DNA of 64,000 nucleotides from Vicia villosa. Its lineage: Eukaryota > Streptophyta > Magnoliopsida > Fabales > Fabaceae. The first letter of the stretch is position 1. The number at the start of each line of letters is the position of its first letter. Under the pieces are notes generated by a model. That model ran no database searches. It worked only from the letters and a program-made list of their open reading frames with translations, and was not told the DNA's origin. The stretch spans positions 116,922,514 to 116,986,513 of the forward strand of contig NC_081183.1 in the NCBI RefSeq assembly GCF_029867415.1. Direction: 5' to 3'. Of the stretch, positions 1 to 11,011 are shown in pieces. Both the position numbers and the translations under genes were made by a program.

Positions 1-2078
1 ATGAAAATTAATTTTTGAATTCTTGATATTATTAAAAAGAACATTGTTAATTTGACAAAGATTAAAAGGATAGTAAAACAAATAAAAGAGGGAGTGTGTG
101 CAAGAGAATGAAATGATAGAAGGAAAAACAAAAACCATTGGGCCCATTTCTTTGAGCCCACTCAGATCCATGATGGAAAAAAATGAAGAAGAAAAAAAAA
201 CCTAGAATTATGTGGAACCAGCCGCCTCATTTTTGCTTCTCTCACATTCAAATTAATTACTTTGATTAAAAAAAAATTAAAATGGAAAAGAATATTGAAA
301 GAAAAAAAACGGTGCATACATACCATTTAATTACTAATATTCCTTTTTAAATTAAAAATTCTTTCTAATTAAAAGCTAATTCTGAAAACTGAGATTAAAG
401 GAAGAAACACAAACGCTCTCTCTCACTTGCTTATCATTGTTAATCAATCAAATCTCCAGAAGAAAAACACCATGGATGCACAAACATCTCAAATGATCAA
501 GCGACAATACCCTTACCCCCGATTGAAAACCCTAAATCCCCAATTTCCATTATACTTTCGGTGATAACAGGGATCGATTACAACAACGAGCAACAAAAGT
601 GTAAAGCAACAACAAAACGAGTAAAAAGCTACATCGCGAAAATAAATTTCTGGGTATGATTTTAAATCCTTACCCTTCTTTTCTCTGCTTCGTCTCCTTT
701 CTACGATTCTGGGCTTGCCGAAATGTTGCGGTTCTGTTGTTGAGTTCGTGAGGTTTGTGTCGCTCGTTGTTGTGAGTCTGTTTCTGTTGAATATGCAAGC
801 TTGATGCGTGTTCGTTGTTGTGGCTCTGAACCGAGGGAGGGAGGTCGTTGGTTTTGAGTATGAGTGAGGTTGAGGGTTTTGTATTGAGTGGTTTTGAAGG
901 TGAGGTTAAGGTATGATATGAGTGTTTCTTTATTGCAGTGATTTGTGAGGTTTATGATTCGGTTTTCTGAAGGTAATGGTTTCTGAATGAAGTTTGGAGG
1001 TGAACGATGGATTGAGGTTGTTTATGCGGTTGAAGGTTTGATATGAGAGTGATGGTTGAAGATGGTTTTGTGAGAGTATGCAGTGTTAGGTTGCAGTGTT
1101 TGAGGGAGTTTTGGTAAGTGCTGTGAAATTATGGAGTGGAACTATGGAGTGAATGAGTGAAAGTATGAGTGGCTGTGAATGAAGGTTAAGGGTGGTGAGG
1201 AAGTAATTTTCTGGGCAGAGTTTTTGTATGCTATCGTTGGTGGCTCTCCTTGCTGTTGTGAGAGTCTCAATTTATAGCTGGATTGTGATGAATTTTGGGG
1301 GGAAAGTTTGATGAATTTTGAACAAATTTGTAACACTGTCTTAGTGCTTTTTGATGCAGGTTTTGTGAGGAGTATTTCAGTGCAAAGTTTGGACAGATTG
1401 GAGCAGGGTAGATGGAGCAGCTTTTGCAGGTTTTTGGACCAACTTGTTTGGAGCTGTATGAAGATGGGAATATCACCCCACTTTTTGTTTTGATTTACAC
1501 AGTAACCGTTACTTGTAATTACCAAATACAGAGGAAACTGTTTTTTTATCAAGTATTCTATGTGTTTTTTTTTTGTTTTGTTTTTGTGGTGTAATGTCAA
1601 AATGCAAATGGGCCATATTGTGTTTTTCTTGTAACGAATGGGCCTCATAAAAAAAATGTTGTGAAAAACACTTTGGGATCTTACTAATATTCTATTGATG
1701 CAAAGAACATGTAGAATTTTCTTTTAACTCTAAACTTAAATTGAAGATAATAACTAAATAATAATTTAATCATTAAGTCAATCTAAATAGAAATTTAAAG
1801 AGAAAATGCAAGTTAATTTATTTAAAAGAAAAATGCGATGGTAAAATTGAATCTAAGATGCACAAATTGAACTCAATATGCAAACTATGATTATGAATGA
1901 TTTTGATGCAAAAATTAAAATGATCACTAATTGAAACGATGACAAATTAAGAGCGAAATTCATACTGATTTGAATTGCGACGTGCGAAGTGGAAACTTAT
2001 TATGGACGCAGACGAATTGATCAATGTTAATGCGAATGAATCATATGACAAACGTATGGCAAAATTTGGGGTATGACA
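1..2078 (-). mobile_element. 5' part of an Ogre/Tat-like LTR (minus strand), running off the left edge
   Basis: Read on the minus strand, the stretch begins at 2078 with TGTCATACCCCAAATTTTGCC, nearly the same start as the complete Ogre-like LTRs in this window. It has no long coding frame. A TATA-like CTATAAATTG lies at about 1270-1279 on the minus strand, so the leader would run left from about 1240. The right border abuts the LTR of copia element A exactly at AGGTC (2079). This suggests that the element inserted into that LTR, with the rest of A's LTR and the second AGGTC copy lying left of the window. Short reading frames at 1142-1648 look like chance. Confidence 0.7.
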
Positions 2079-3233
2079 AGGTCGACCTAAGCACCACAAG
2101 AGGTCGACCTATCTGATCAAAAAGAATATGCAGCTCTGTTAGGTCGACCTAAGCATCACAAGAGGTCGACCTATCTGATCAAAAATGCCAGAATTTCTGG
2201 TTTTTCTCTGCTCCAACTGATAAGCTCTCATATATATTGTCCAAGGTTCAATTATTGAAAATAACACCAAAGACTGAAAGATACACAAAGGCTTCTCATC
2301 TTCGTTCTTCGTCATCTCCAACACAATTACACATAATCATTCTTGCGTTGAGGGTTAGTGATCGAGTTCGATAACGTCCATGGAACGGAATTGAAGATTC
2401 CTAGTGGGTGAAGATTTGTGGGGTTTTTTGGTGAATAAAATCCGAGGGTTTTGTCCTCCAAGATAGGTGTTTCTTGGGGGTTTTTATCAAGAGGTTTCAT
2501 CGAGGATCCATCTGAGTGTGAAGATTGAAGAACAAGGGTTAAAGGCAATTCAAGACACTGCACAAAAGGGATCAAGTGAAGCTCTTGGATCACCTTGATC
2601 TGACTCAAGATTAAGGGGGAAGAAGATTCAAAGGATCGACATAATTGGTTTATGGTTTATCGCTTTGTTATCTTCTTTGTATAAACTGCTTTCAACATTA
2701 ATGAAAGATTTCCCAATTTCAGTTTGGAATTGGGGGCAGACGTAGTCGTAGCGAGGACGATCGATGAACTGCCTAAACAAATATCGTGTTCTTGTCGCTT
2801 TTATCTTTTCATTTAAGTTCTGTTCATAATTGGTTATAATTGCAAATTGATTAACGATTCAAGTGTTAAAATTGTGAATTAAGAACTTGTATAAACATCA
2901 CAATTCATCACACATTGAATTACTATCAATTTGATCATTATCACCAAGTGTTTGTGTTTTTGCTTCTTTCCCTATTACTGCATTGCAAACGTCGTTCATC
3001 ATATAAGAAGTTAATTGATTTTCAATAGAGCGACGTATTGATTCTATAGAGTATTCTCTTATCGTTTATCTCAAGCTGGTTAGTGGTTTTAACACATATA
3101 CAATCGTTTCAATAGTGGTTCGGAATAGACGCGAGTCGATTCATAATCACTTCCGCTTAAAGTTCAATTAATTCCGCAAAACTGTGTAAGATCTATTCAC
3201 CCCCCCTCTAGATCCTAAGGCCAGCGTCTAACA
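2079..3233 (+). mobile_element. 5' LTR of copia element A (left part missing)
   Basis: This stretch matches 21362-22516 at a constant offset of 19283 with only scattered substitutions, and both copies end in GCGTCTAACA. It carries the last four of the twelve GTCGAC palindromes of the full LTR (2079, 2101, 2141 and 2163). A TATA-like TATATATT lies at 2231-2238. The first roughly 400 bp of the LTR, visible in the right copy, are absent because a minus-strand Ogre-like LTR abuts at 2078. Confidence 0.9.
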
Positions 3234-3235
3234 AG

Positions 3236-3248
3236 TGGTATCAGAGCC
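3236..3248 (+). other. Primer binding site of element A (initiator tRNA-Met type)
   Basis: TGGTATCAGAGCC starts 3 nt after the LTR end. It is the classic plant copia site complementary to the 3' end of initiator tRNA-Met, and it fixes the LTR/internal border and the plus orientation of the element. Confidence 0.95.
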
Positions 3249-3286
3249 TGGTTTATTCCGTGCTACGTGAAACACTTATTGGAAAG

Positions 3287-5026
3287 ATGGCTTCCGGACC
3301 TAAAGGGGCTCACAATAGAGCTCCAGTTTTCAACGGTGAAAACTATGGCTATTGGAAGGATTGTATGTGTGTCCACATCAATGCAATTGATAGGAACATC
3401 TGGACAGCTATTGTCAATGGTCCCTTTCAGATCACCATGACAAATGCAGCTGGTGCAGTTGTTCCAAAACCAGAAAATACTTGGGATGCTGAAGATGAAA
3501 AGAGATATGGATACGATTGGAAAGCGAGAAACATTCTAATCTCAGCTCTAGGAGTTGATGAATACTATCGCGTTTCCCATTGTAGATCCGCTAAAGCTAT
3601 GTGGGACACATTGCAAGTTGCCCACGAGGGAACGGATGATGTCAAACTAGCTAGGATCAATACGTTAACTCAAGAGTTCGAACTCTTCCACATGGAAGAT
3701 GGTGAATCCATCGAAAACATGCAGAAGAGATTCGTTCACCTGAAAAATCGGTTAAATTCTCTTGATAGACCTGTTTCCAATGCAGTTGCTACTAACAAAA
3801 TCTTAAGATGCTTGAACAGGGAATGGCAACCCAAGGTTACAGCAATAAAGGAAGCAAATGATCTAAACACCTTAGACATTACCACTCTCTTTGGTAAACT
3901 AGAGGAACATGAACAACACCTTAAATGCCTTGACATGCATGAGAAAAGGGCAAGGAAAGAAAAGAACATGGAGAAAGAGGTAGAGAAGAAGTCAATAGCT
4001 CTAAAAGCTTCAAGCTCCAAGACCTCAAGACAAGAGCTAGAGGATAGTGATACAAGTGATGACGAAGACTCCGATGATGAGGAAATGGGACTGTTTGTGC
4101 GAAGATACAACAAATATCTAAAGAAAAATGGAGCAAAACATTCTGACAAAGGCTTGATCAACTATAGAAAGCAATCAAACAAGTTCAAACAAGATGACGA
4201 CAACAAAGGAAAAATCAAAGGCCCTTGCTTTAATTGTGGGAAAGCCGGACACTACAAACCGGATTGTCCATACCTTAAGAAGGAAAAAGAGAAGAACCAA
4301 AGCAAAGGTCATAACAAATCTAAGAGAGCCTACATAGCATGGGAAAGTGATTCATCTAGTGAAAACTCATCAAGCGATGAAGAAGAATCAGCAAACTTAT
4401 GCCTTATGGCTCATCAACACAAGAAAAAGAAAGTTGTAAGTCATCTTAAACCTGAACTCATAGATAAGGTATCTCATTCTCAACTAAAACTTGCTTTTGA
4501 AGAATTACATAGAGATGCAATTGAAGCTTTCAAACTTTTGGCCTCAAATAAGAAAATCTTTTCATATCTTGAATCAAAAGTTGAGAAAACCGAAAAGGAT
4601 ATGGAAGCTTTAAAACAATCTATGCTAGACATTCAAAAGGATAAAGTTGAAATAGATCCTACATCATGGTTTGGTTGTGAGACATGTCACATTTGGCAAA
4701 AAGAAGTAAGAGATCTAAAAGCCAAGTTAGACAAGGCTCTACAACCAAAAGTGACCTTTGCGGTTGATCCAAATAAGTTCAAAAGATCGTATACTCCTTT
4801 ATATAGTAAATACACTTTTGTACCAAAAGTATCAAATAGCAAAACAGCATATTCTCATCACATTACCTGTCATTATTGTTGCAAAAAGGGACATACCATT
4901 GAAAAATGCAAATTTAGGAGAATTTTAGTTCCTAAAGAAGTATTTCAATGGTTGCCTAAGTGCAACAACCTCTGTACTCACCACCTAGGACCCAATGAAG
5001 ATTGGGGACCTTCCATTCTAAATTAA
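3287..5026 (+). CDS. Gag polyprotein of Sirevirus-like copia element A
   Basis: The open frame starts at 3260, but the likely start is the second Met (3287, MASGPKGAHN), just before the conserved NGENYGYWKD motif of the DUF4219 region; this gives 579 aa. A UBN2-type copia gag core follows. An acidic, Ser-rich segment precedes a CCHC zinc knuckle (CFNCGKAGHYKPDC; Cys323, Cys326, His331, Cys336 counted from 3260). A Lys-rich tract, a coiled-coil-like stretch and a second knuckle (CHYCCKKGHTIEKC, from residue 537) follow. Gag packages element RNA into virus-like particles in the cytoplasm. The frame is intact. A protease remnant follows at once in another frame, so the frame is lost at the gag-pol border. 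Confidence 0.92.
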   Translation: MASGPKGAHNRAPVFNGENYGYWKDCMCVHINAIDRNIWTAIVNGPFQITMTNAAGAVVPKPENTWDAEDEKRYGYDWKARNILISALGVDEYYRVSHCRSAKAMWDTLQVAHEGTDDVKLARINTLTQEFELFHMEDGESIENMQKRFVHLKNRLNSLDRPVSNAVATNKILRCLNREWQPKVTAIKEANDLNTLDITTLFGKLEEHEQHLKCLDMHEKRARKEKNMEKEVEKKSIALKASSSKTSRQELEDSDTSDDEDSDDEEMGLFVRRYNKYLKKNGAKHSDKGLINYRKQSNKFKQDDDNKGKIKGPCFNCGKAGHYKPDCPYLKKEKEKNQSKGHNKSKRAYIAWESDSSSENSSSDEEESANLCLMAHQHKKKKVVSHLKPELIDKVSHSQLKLAFEELHRDAIEAFKLLASNKKIFSYLESKVEKTEKDMEALKQSMLDIQKDKVEIDPTSWFGCETCHIWQKEVRDLKAKLDKALQPKVTFAVDPNKFKRSYTPLYSKYTFVPKVSNSKTAYSHHITCHYCCKKGHTIEKCKFRRILVPKEVFQWLPKCNNLCTHHLGPNEDWGPSILN

Positions 5027-5547
5027 TTTTGCAAGAAAAGTGTCTTGACATCGCCGAAAGGTGATGATCCCTTGATAGCTGATGCTCAAGACACATAAAG
5101 GAAGACATATCACTCTTGGTATGTCATCTATGAAGACAGCAATCGAAGAACTATACTTGGCAAAGAAAATGTAGGTGACCTGGCCACCACTAATGTATAA
5201 GATACATCACAAATACAAGTTAACCCGAAAAACACAAAGGTCGCATTACTTGATGTGCAATTGGCAAGTTGCATTGCAAGGAAATTTAAACCTATTCTAA
5301 GCAGAATAATGTTTGGGACCCTGTCCCGCATCCGGGAGAACATCAAGTAATCGATACTAGATGAGTTTTTCGCAAAATCAAGCAATCAAGTTATGAAACA
5401 TCTATCAAGACAATTCATCATAAAATCTAGGAGTATGGCACACTGACAAGAGGATTCCACACAATGATGACAAAACACCTACATAATGAGAAAGCGGTAA
5501 CATGTTTATTGTTCACTTCCAAAAATTTTATTGATACTATAATATGC
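5027..5547 (+). pseudogene. Protease remnant of element A, then unassigned sequence up to the Ogre break
   Basis: Just after gag, at 5071-5094, the frame reads L-D-S-stop-C-S-R-H. This is the copia protease active-site motif with its Gly codon turned into TGA. It shows that A once had a pol gene. I cannot align 5100-5547 with any domain. Integrase, reverse transcriptase and most of RNase H are missing between here and the accessory ORF at 19286. Sequence identical to the 3' end of an Ogre-like element starts abruptly at 5548. Confidence 0.65.
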
Positions 5548-6666
5548 TATCAATATCTTTATCACCAATTAGGGAACATCAAGTCACTGATCATCTCCAA
5601 GCAGAAATCATAAATTCCCAGCTGAGCATCTTCAAGACAAGATCAGACAGTACAATTACAAGGACATAAAGATCTACTTTCTTAATCAAAGACAACATAA
5701 ATCATATTCACATATCATATGTCATAAACATATTCATACATTGCATACATTACCTCATAATGAACTCATACATAACATGCAAAAGCTCTCATTTATTTTG
5801 AGGGATTCATTACATAACCCATGCATCATGACATTGCATAAAGATTAACCTTACCTTTTTCAGAATACAGGTACCGACAAATGAACGAAATCTCCAACTT
5901 TCCAAGATCTAATTCAGCTACTACGAATGGTACTGACACGATCAACGCTCGAAGATCTAATTCATTTACCACGAACGGTAATGACACGATCACTTTCAAA
6001 GTCTAATTCAGCTACTACGAACAGTACTGACACGACAAAAGATCTAATTCAGATACTACGAACGGTACTGACACGATCAAATTTCAGAGGTCTAATTCTA
6101 TCATCACGAACGGTGTAGACACGATCACTGACTTTCCCAGTCTAATTCAGCTACTACAAACGGTACTGACACGACAAAAGATCTAATTCGGTTACTACGA
6201 ACGGTGCCGACACGATCAACCTTTAAAGAGATCTAATTCCATCATCACGAACGGTGTGGACACGATCAAACGCTTCTACAGTCTAATTCAGTTACTACGA
6301 ACGGTGCTGACACGACAAGAGAATCTAATTATCTCCTCAGATCTAATTCTATCATCACGAACGATGAAGACACGATCATCTTTCCAAGATCTAATTCAAG
6401 TATCACGAACGATACTGACACGATCAATTCCCAAGGATCTAATTCATCTACCACGAACGGTAATGACACGATCAACGCGCAAACAACATCTTCTCAAAAT
6501 TCAACTACCAGATGGCATCCACAAGCCCATCTCCGACAAAAGTCTCTACTTCAAATAGGGCAAATTTCTTGGTATTCTTATGTTCAATCATCTTCCACCT
6601 TCAGATACCGAATGGCACACAAACCACTCTACATCTTCAGGTCTAAGATAATTGAACAGGGGAAGC
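5548..6666 (+). repeat. Extra copy of the Ogre 3' untranslated region, left of the first LTR
   Basis: This stretch is practically identical to 14452-15570 (offset 8904), which lies just upstream of the right LTR. It contains about twelve tandem monomers and ends in the polypurine tract CAGGGGAAG directly before TGTCATACC. An element should have such a 3' end only before its 3' LTR. Its presence also before the left LTR means the left LTR was the 3' LTR of another, now truncated, copy. Confidence 0.9.
5898..6475 (+). repeat. Tandem repeat array in the Ogre 3' UTR, left copy
   Basis: About twelve degenerate monomers of roughly 42-60 bp, each built from AGATCTAATTC, then a variable A/T stretch, ACTACGAACGGTACTGACACG and ATCA. 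Hypervariable tandem repeats just before the 3' LTR are a reported property of legume Ogre elements and a known source of satellite DNA. Confidence 0.9.
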
Positions 6667-7685
6667 TGTCATACCCCAAAATTTGCCCACACTATTTCTC
6701 CTATTCAAGTTTCAAATCCATATGCAAAGCTCCTATACAAATTCTCCTATACAAAGTTCTGAACTAAGGGTTTGGTTCTTTCAAAGGAAAATCACTGAAT
6801 CAATGGCTCAAGGTGGTTCCATAGGGTCAGCAACATCCTCTTAACCCTAAAATCATCATTTGATCAAGGGTTGATCATGATGATACAAGGAAAGATCAGA
6901 AAAGTCAAAAGTCAAAAGTTACTATTTTGGGCATAAACTGAAAAAGTTAACGAAACTTTGAAAATTCACCAAATATTCATACTTCATTAGAAAAATTCCC
7001 ACCAAAGCTCATTTTGAAGGGAATTCATTCCTCTATCCAATGATCCAAGAATTAAAGCTCATAGGTCAATAATCTAAGAGATATGGCTTCATACATTATA
7101 GGTCCTTTTCAAAAGTCAACAAGAAGACACTTTTTCCAAAAGGGTATAAAATGAGAATGGAAAATAATTTTGATATGGAACCAAAGACACTGGTTAGAGG
7201 ACTCCCTAAGGTTTCCAAAAAGTTCACAATCTTGAAAAAATACGGAGATATGAAGAAATGGCAGGGTGTAGAAGTTCATCTATTTTCAAGGGTGTATATG
7301 AGGGAAAAAGACCAAAAATTCAAAAGACTTCTAAATGGGCTTGATTTCTTTTGGTTCTAATATCATCTTAAGCCCATCCACGACCATGGAATACATCTCT
7401 TACATTCTTATTAGTTTTATTTATTATTTTATAGATTTTATCCATTAAAATCATAATTTAATTAAATAAAATTATAAAAATAATAGAAGATTTGATTTTG
7501 CTTTAAATTTGATTCAATTAAATATCAAATAAACATTCCAAAATCGTGGCAAGAGAGATTGGAAAGAGATGATCAAAATTTGAGCCAAAATAAGAAAGAT
7601 TCTATTCAAAATTCAATAAAATATTTTCATATTTTTAAGCCATCAATCACACGATTTGTCCAAGAATATTTGACCTAATCCCAAC

Positions 7686-7699
7686 CCTTATATATATTG
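7686..7699 (+). promoter_or_regulatory. TATA box of the Ogre LTR promoter
   Basis: TTATATATATT lies about 1 kb into the LTR, followed by a purine-rich leader containing TTAGGGTTTCC. The same site lies at about 16590-16603 in the right LTR. U3 would be about 6667-7720. Confidence 0.6.
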
Positions 7700-8520
7700 G
7701 AGCTCATTCAGAATAAAGGGGACGAAAGGAGGAGGCAATGGTTAGGGTTTCCAAGCTTCCAAAATTCTACTAAACTAGGGCAAGGAAGATCTTTCATAGC
7801 AGCCACTTTCAAGACCATATACTTGTTCCATTCAACGTCTCAGGTAATACAGGGTGAGTATGATTCGTTAAAGGAACCCCATGACGCCCAGAATTCGTAT
7901 CTCACATGACTCATATTCATTCATGTTCTTGAAATTCATAGCTCATGTTTTATCGCGTTTTAATCAAAACTAACCATGTACATAAGTTACATATACTATT
8001 TAGAACAGGTCAGGAGCATTGGTGATGAGATTTGGTATGTAAACAAGCAATTACCATTGTTAGGGCTCGAAATATATTTCCTTCGTGTTTCAAGTTCCAG
8101 ACCGTTTCAATCCAAAGAGACACCACCAGCAAGTTTGAATTATGTTTTTTAGCATATCTGGGCTTTATTTAGTTTTGGTTAACGCGTATTTCTTTGAGTT
8201 CAAAATTGCAGAAAAAACGAAGGTTATTCCGCAGGTAATCCTGCAAGAAAATCCTTAACTAATTCCGCAGGTAACATGAGTAAAGAAGATGAAGCTGACT
8301 GGGCCTGGATAACGCAACGTGATTGGTCCGTCAACATGTTTATCCTCTCGTTCCACGCGCGTTGAGCCTCTATTGGTCGGTCAACATCCTTCGAGTTTCT
8401 CTCTCCGTCTGATTGGCTGCACGCGGATACACAGGGCCCACTTTTGACTTCCTTTGTTGAATTCCAATAAACCTTATTTGTTTCATATTTAATTATTTGA
8501 TGGTAATATATAAACGAATT

Positions 8521-8593
8521 AATGATGCAGCTTAATGGAAATCTGAAACTTTGGCAATCCCAAAGACCTGGGTTCAAACCCAGGTAGCGACCA
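8521..8593 (+). other. tRNA-like relic inside the Ogre LTR
   Basis: A-box-like CAGCTTAATGG (8528-8538), a 5-bp stem CTTTG/CAAAG around a 7-nt loop (8549-8565), a perfect Pol III B box GGTTCAAACCC (8571-8581) and CCA at 8591-8593 occur in tRNA order and spacing. The acceptor stem does not pair and the base before the anticodon position is C instead of T. It is therefore a decayed tRNA or SINE-like head, not a working tRNA gene. The copy in the right LTR is at 17425-17497. Confidence 0.5.
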
Positions 8594-10195
8594 TTATTTT
8601 TTTAAACAGTTATTACAACGCAGATTCAGTACTTTTCTCCCATGAACGACCACAATGAGTCCTCATCCTGCTGCCATTGGATCTCTTCCTAGCACCTAAT
8701 CTAAAGGCCTCAAACGCTGTTCCACCATGCACCATCACTAGTCCACCACACTGGAACGAAGCTAAGTCTCTTTTTCTAAAATTCATTTTATTTTATTATT
8801 TCTATTCATATTTCTTTTTAGCTATTTCTTTATTCTTTTTTTGTTTAGTTTATTTATTTATTACAAATAATAAAGTTCTTTTATAACTACAAAAATTATC
8901 TTGATATTATCTAATCGAAATTTCGATTTTTTTTATATAACATTAAAAATAGTTATTTATTTGGTTTTTTTTTAAAATAAACTAAAATGTTTATGTTAGA
9001 GTTATAATTTAGGGTAAAATTTTAATCTTGCCTCAAATCCTGATTTTGGCATGATAACTAATCATTGTCCCTTTTGGGTTTGCCTTGCCATTTTTGCTTA
9101 AATTATTACTGTTGGGATCATTCATACACTAAAATAAATTCACCTCTTTGCGCAAATTTTCAGGGTTATTTTCAAATCCTTCAGCCATGCGCCAGAGCAA
9201 TCAAAAGCTAAGTTCTCTCTTGTATTACTATTTAAATTATTTTTACCTTTGATTTTAATTTTTGCCTTATGATTTAAATTACTTTCAATTATCAATGAAT
9301 TACTCATACGCTTACCGCTATCATTTTCTGTTTAAATCTCAGATAACCAGAGTCGATGATCATAGTCAATCAGGGTTCGAGGAAGATCAGGGCGGAGAAC
9401 AAAATAATTACATTAATTATTTTATACTTTTTATTATAATTCCCCCATCCCCGCAGGTGTTTATTGTAATAGCGTAGGATTTTCATTCTGCCTTTATTTT
9501 TTCTGCTGTGGTTAGTAATCTTAGGGAGTGCAAGCCTTTAATTAACATAGATCACTAATTATAAGATAATATATCTGAATTGAACCACCTGATTGTGCCA
9601 CACACTCACCTTTAGGGTAATCCCTCTGGTTGCCTTGTTGCCTTATTGTTGCCTTATTGTTGCCTGTTGCCTCTAAACGTATTAATAGTCAAAGTCCCTC
9701 GATTCCGAGGATACCTAAAGCAATGTTGCCTGTCGCCTTCAGAGTTATTGAAACTCCCTCGATGTTGCCTTATAAGATGATTGTCCCAATTGCTAAAGGT
9801 ATCCTCGCCTGATGCCTAAAAGATTAATGACTATTATATCCTTCCCTTAGACTACCTGCCCTCTTAATGGCAAGGGACAGTCTTATGGCGAATAAATTCT
9901 CGATGACCCTTAAACATCCAATTGAAAGACTTCTTACCCTTTATGGTATGGATAGACCCTTTCGTCCGAAAGACTTAAAGAACACGAAAGACAAACTTAG
10001 GGTAGGTAGCTATTAATTGCTTGCTCACACTCAAATCAAATTCAAATGCTTTTCACACCTCTCTTTCAAAACAATTTCAAAACAAGGCTACGCTTATTTA
10101 CAAGCTAAAGTCCTTAACGAAGTTTTTACTATTCACACACGACACTTCAAAATCTTTTCAAACAAACAAACAAAGTGAGCTATGCAATTAAGAGC

Positions 10196-10241
10196 CCATG
10201 GATAACCATGGATGCAAAGGGTGCCTTACACCTTCCCTTTG
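10196..10241 (+). other. Two-hairpin module near the Ogre LTR 3' end (left copy)
   Basis: Hairpin 1 is CCATGG-ATAA-CCATGG (10196-10211). Hairpin 2 (10215-10241) has outer arms CAAAGGG/CCCTTTG and an alternative inner stem GGTG/CACC. The same module is at 19101-19146 in the right LTR and occurs, in LTR orientation, in the two minus-strand solo LTRs, each time about 180-200 nt from the LTR end. Confidence 0.7.
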
Positions 10242-10384
10242 TATAACCTACCCCCCGAACTCAAAATCTTTCAATAGGTCTTTCCTGTTCTTTTTGCCTT
10301 TCCTAATTGGATAAAATAAAAGTCGGTGGCGACTCTTGCTATCCGCACATTTCAAATAAAAGTCAGTTCACCGTATTACAGAAC

Positions 10385-10401
10385 TGGCGACTCTGCTGGG
10401 G
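10385..10401 (+). other. Primer binding site of the Ogre-like element
   Basis: TGGCGACTCTGCTGGGG lies 4 nt after the LTR end. A PBS matching tRNA-Arg is reported for Ogre elements, and this motif fits that position. The exact tRNA was not checked. Confidence 0.75.
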
Positions 10402-11011
10402 ATGCTTTCGATTAAAAGAGGGGTTACCTTAGAGTTTAGGATTCACTTTAATTGTTTGATTTGTCTGCTTTATATTTCAAAGGCTGTTTTGGGTATTTAC
10501 TTCTGTGAAAGATCCTAACCCGGATCTGAGAACCTTAGGTAAATGGCATGAGACCAAGGAGACTGCACAACGTATACTGATGTGGTTGATCTGGTGGCCA
10601 TCGTTAGTGTGACACATTTGTTTGTCCTGGTGTTCCTTGGGACCCGACTTGAGGAAACACTTGGCTGCTGCGTGGTGTCATTAAGCACTAATTCGTCCCT
10701 AGAACCCTAGTTGAACTTGGCCTTGGCCTATTAGAAAGTAGCGAGATGGCTGGCTTTGGTTCCGACCGAAGTTGGTTGATACTCGAAGCTACACTCATAT
10801 GGACTGGACTTTCAGGACCTTCTTGGTTGGTGATTCGATTGCCGAACTAAGATAAGCGCCTTCGAGAAAGGTCAATGATATGAGCTCCCTAGAACCCGAT
10901 CTTTATCTAAGGCAGGTTGAACCAACTTAACTTCAGTGGGGAGGGTACTTACCTACAAACTCCAAGCAAGCCTCTAAACCTAAGGGCACTTGTGTGACTT
11001 GTTTGTGTTTA

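Larger units (their letters stand above)
6667..10380 (+). mobile_element. Ogre-like LTR, left copy (3714 bp)
   Basis: Starts TGTCATACCCCAAAATTTGC after a polypurine tract and ends ACCGTATTACA before a PBS. It pairs with 15571-19285. I see about six substitutions and one 1-bp indel between the copies, roughly 99.8% identity, so the element is young. The LTR contains a TATA box (about 7688), a tRNA-like relic (8521-8593), a two-hairpin module (10196-10241) and a PBS-like motif (10327-10340). LTRs of several kilobases are typical of Ogre. Reading frames of 60-120 aa inside it occur identically in both copies and show no known domain. Confidence 0.93.

Noticed and set aside
1142..1648. 168-codon minus-strand frame near the left edge
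   Set aside because: Low-complexity, Lys/Ser/Thr-rich, no domain; it lies in an LTR downstream of its TATA box and overlaps other random frames.
5376..5386. ATCAAGCAAT shared with the right flank of the Ogre compound (19285-19294)
   Set aside because: Considered as a trace of the original insertion site, but it is not next to the left break at 5548 and a 10-bp AT-rich match can be chance.
5927..6558. Frames of 63 and 100 codons repeated exactly at 14831-15462
   Set aside because: They are translations of the tandem repeat (RTVLTRS motifs); repetition comes from the DNA duplication, not from a protein family.
8224..8577. 117-codon minus-strand frame conserved in both LTR copies
   Set aside because: Identity only reflects the young LTR pair; it includes the tRNA-like relic and has no domain.
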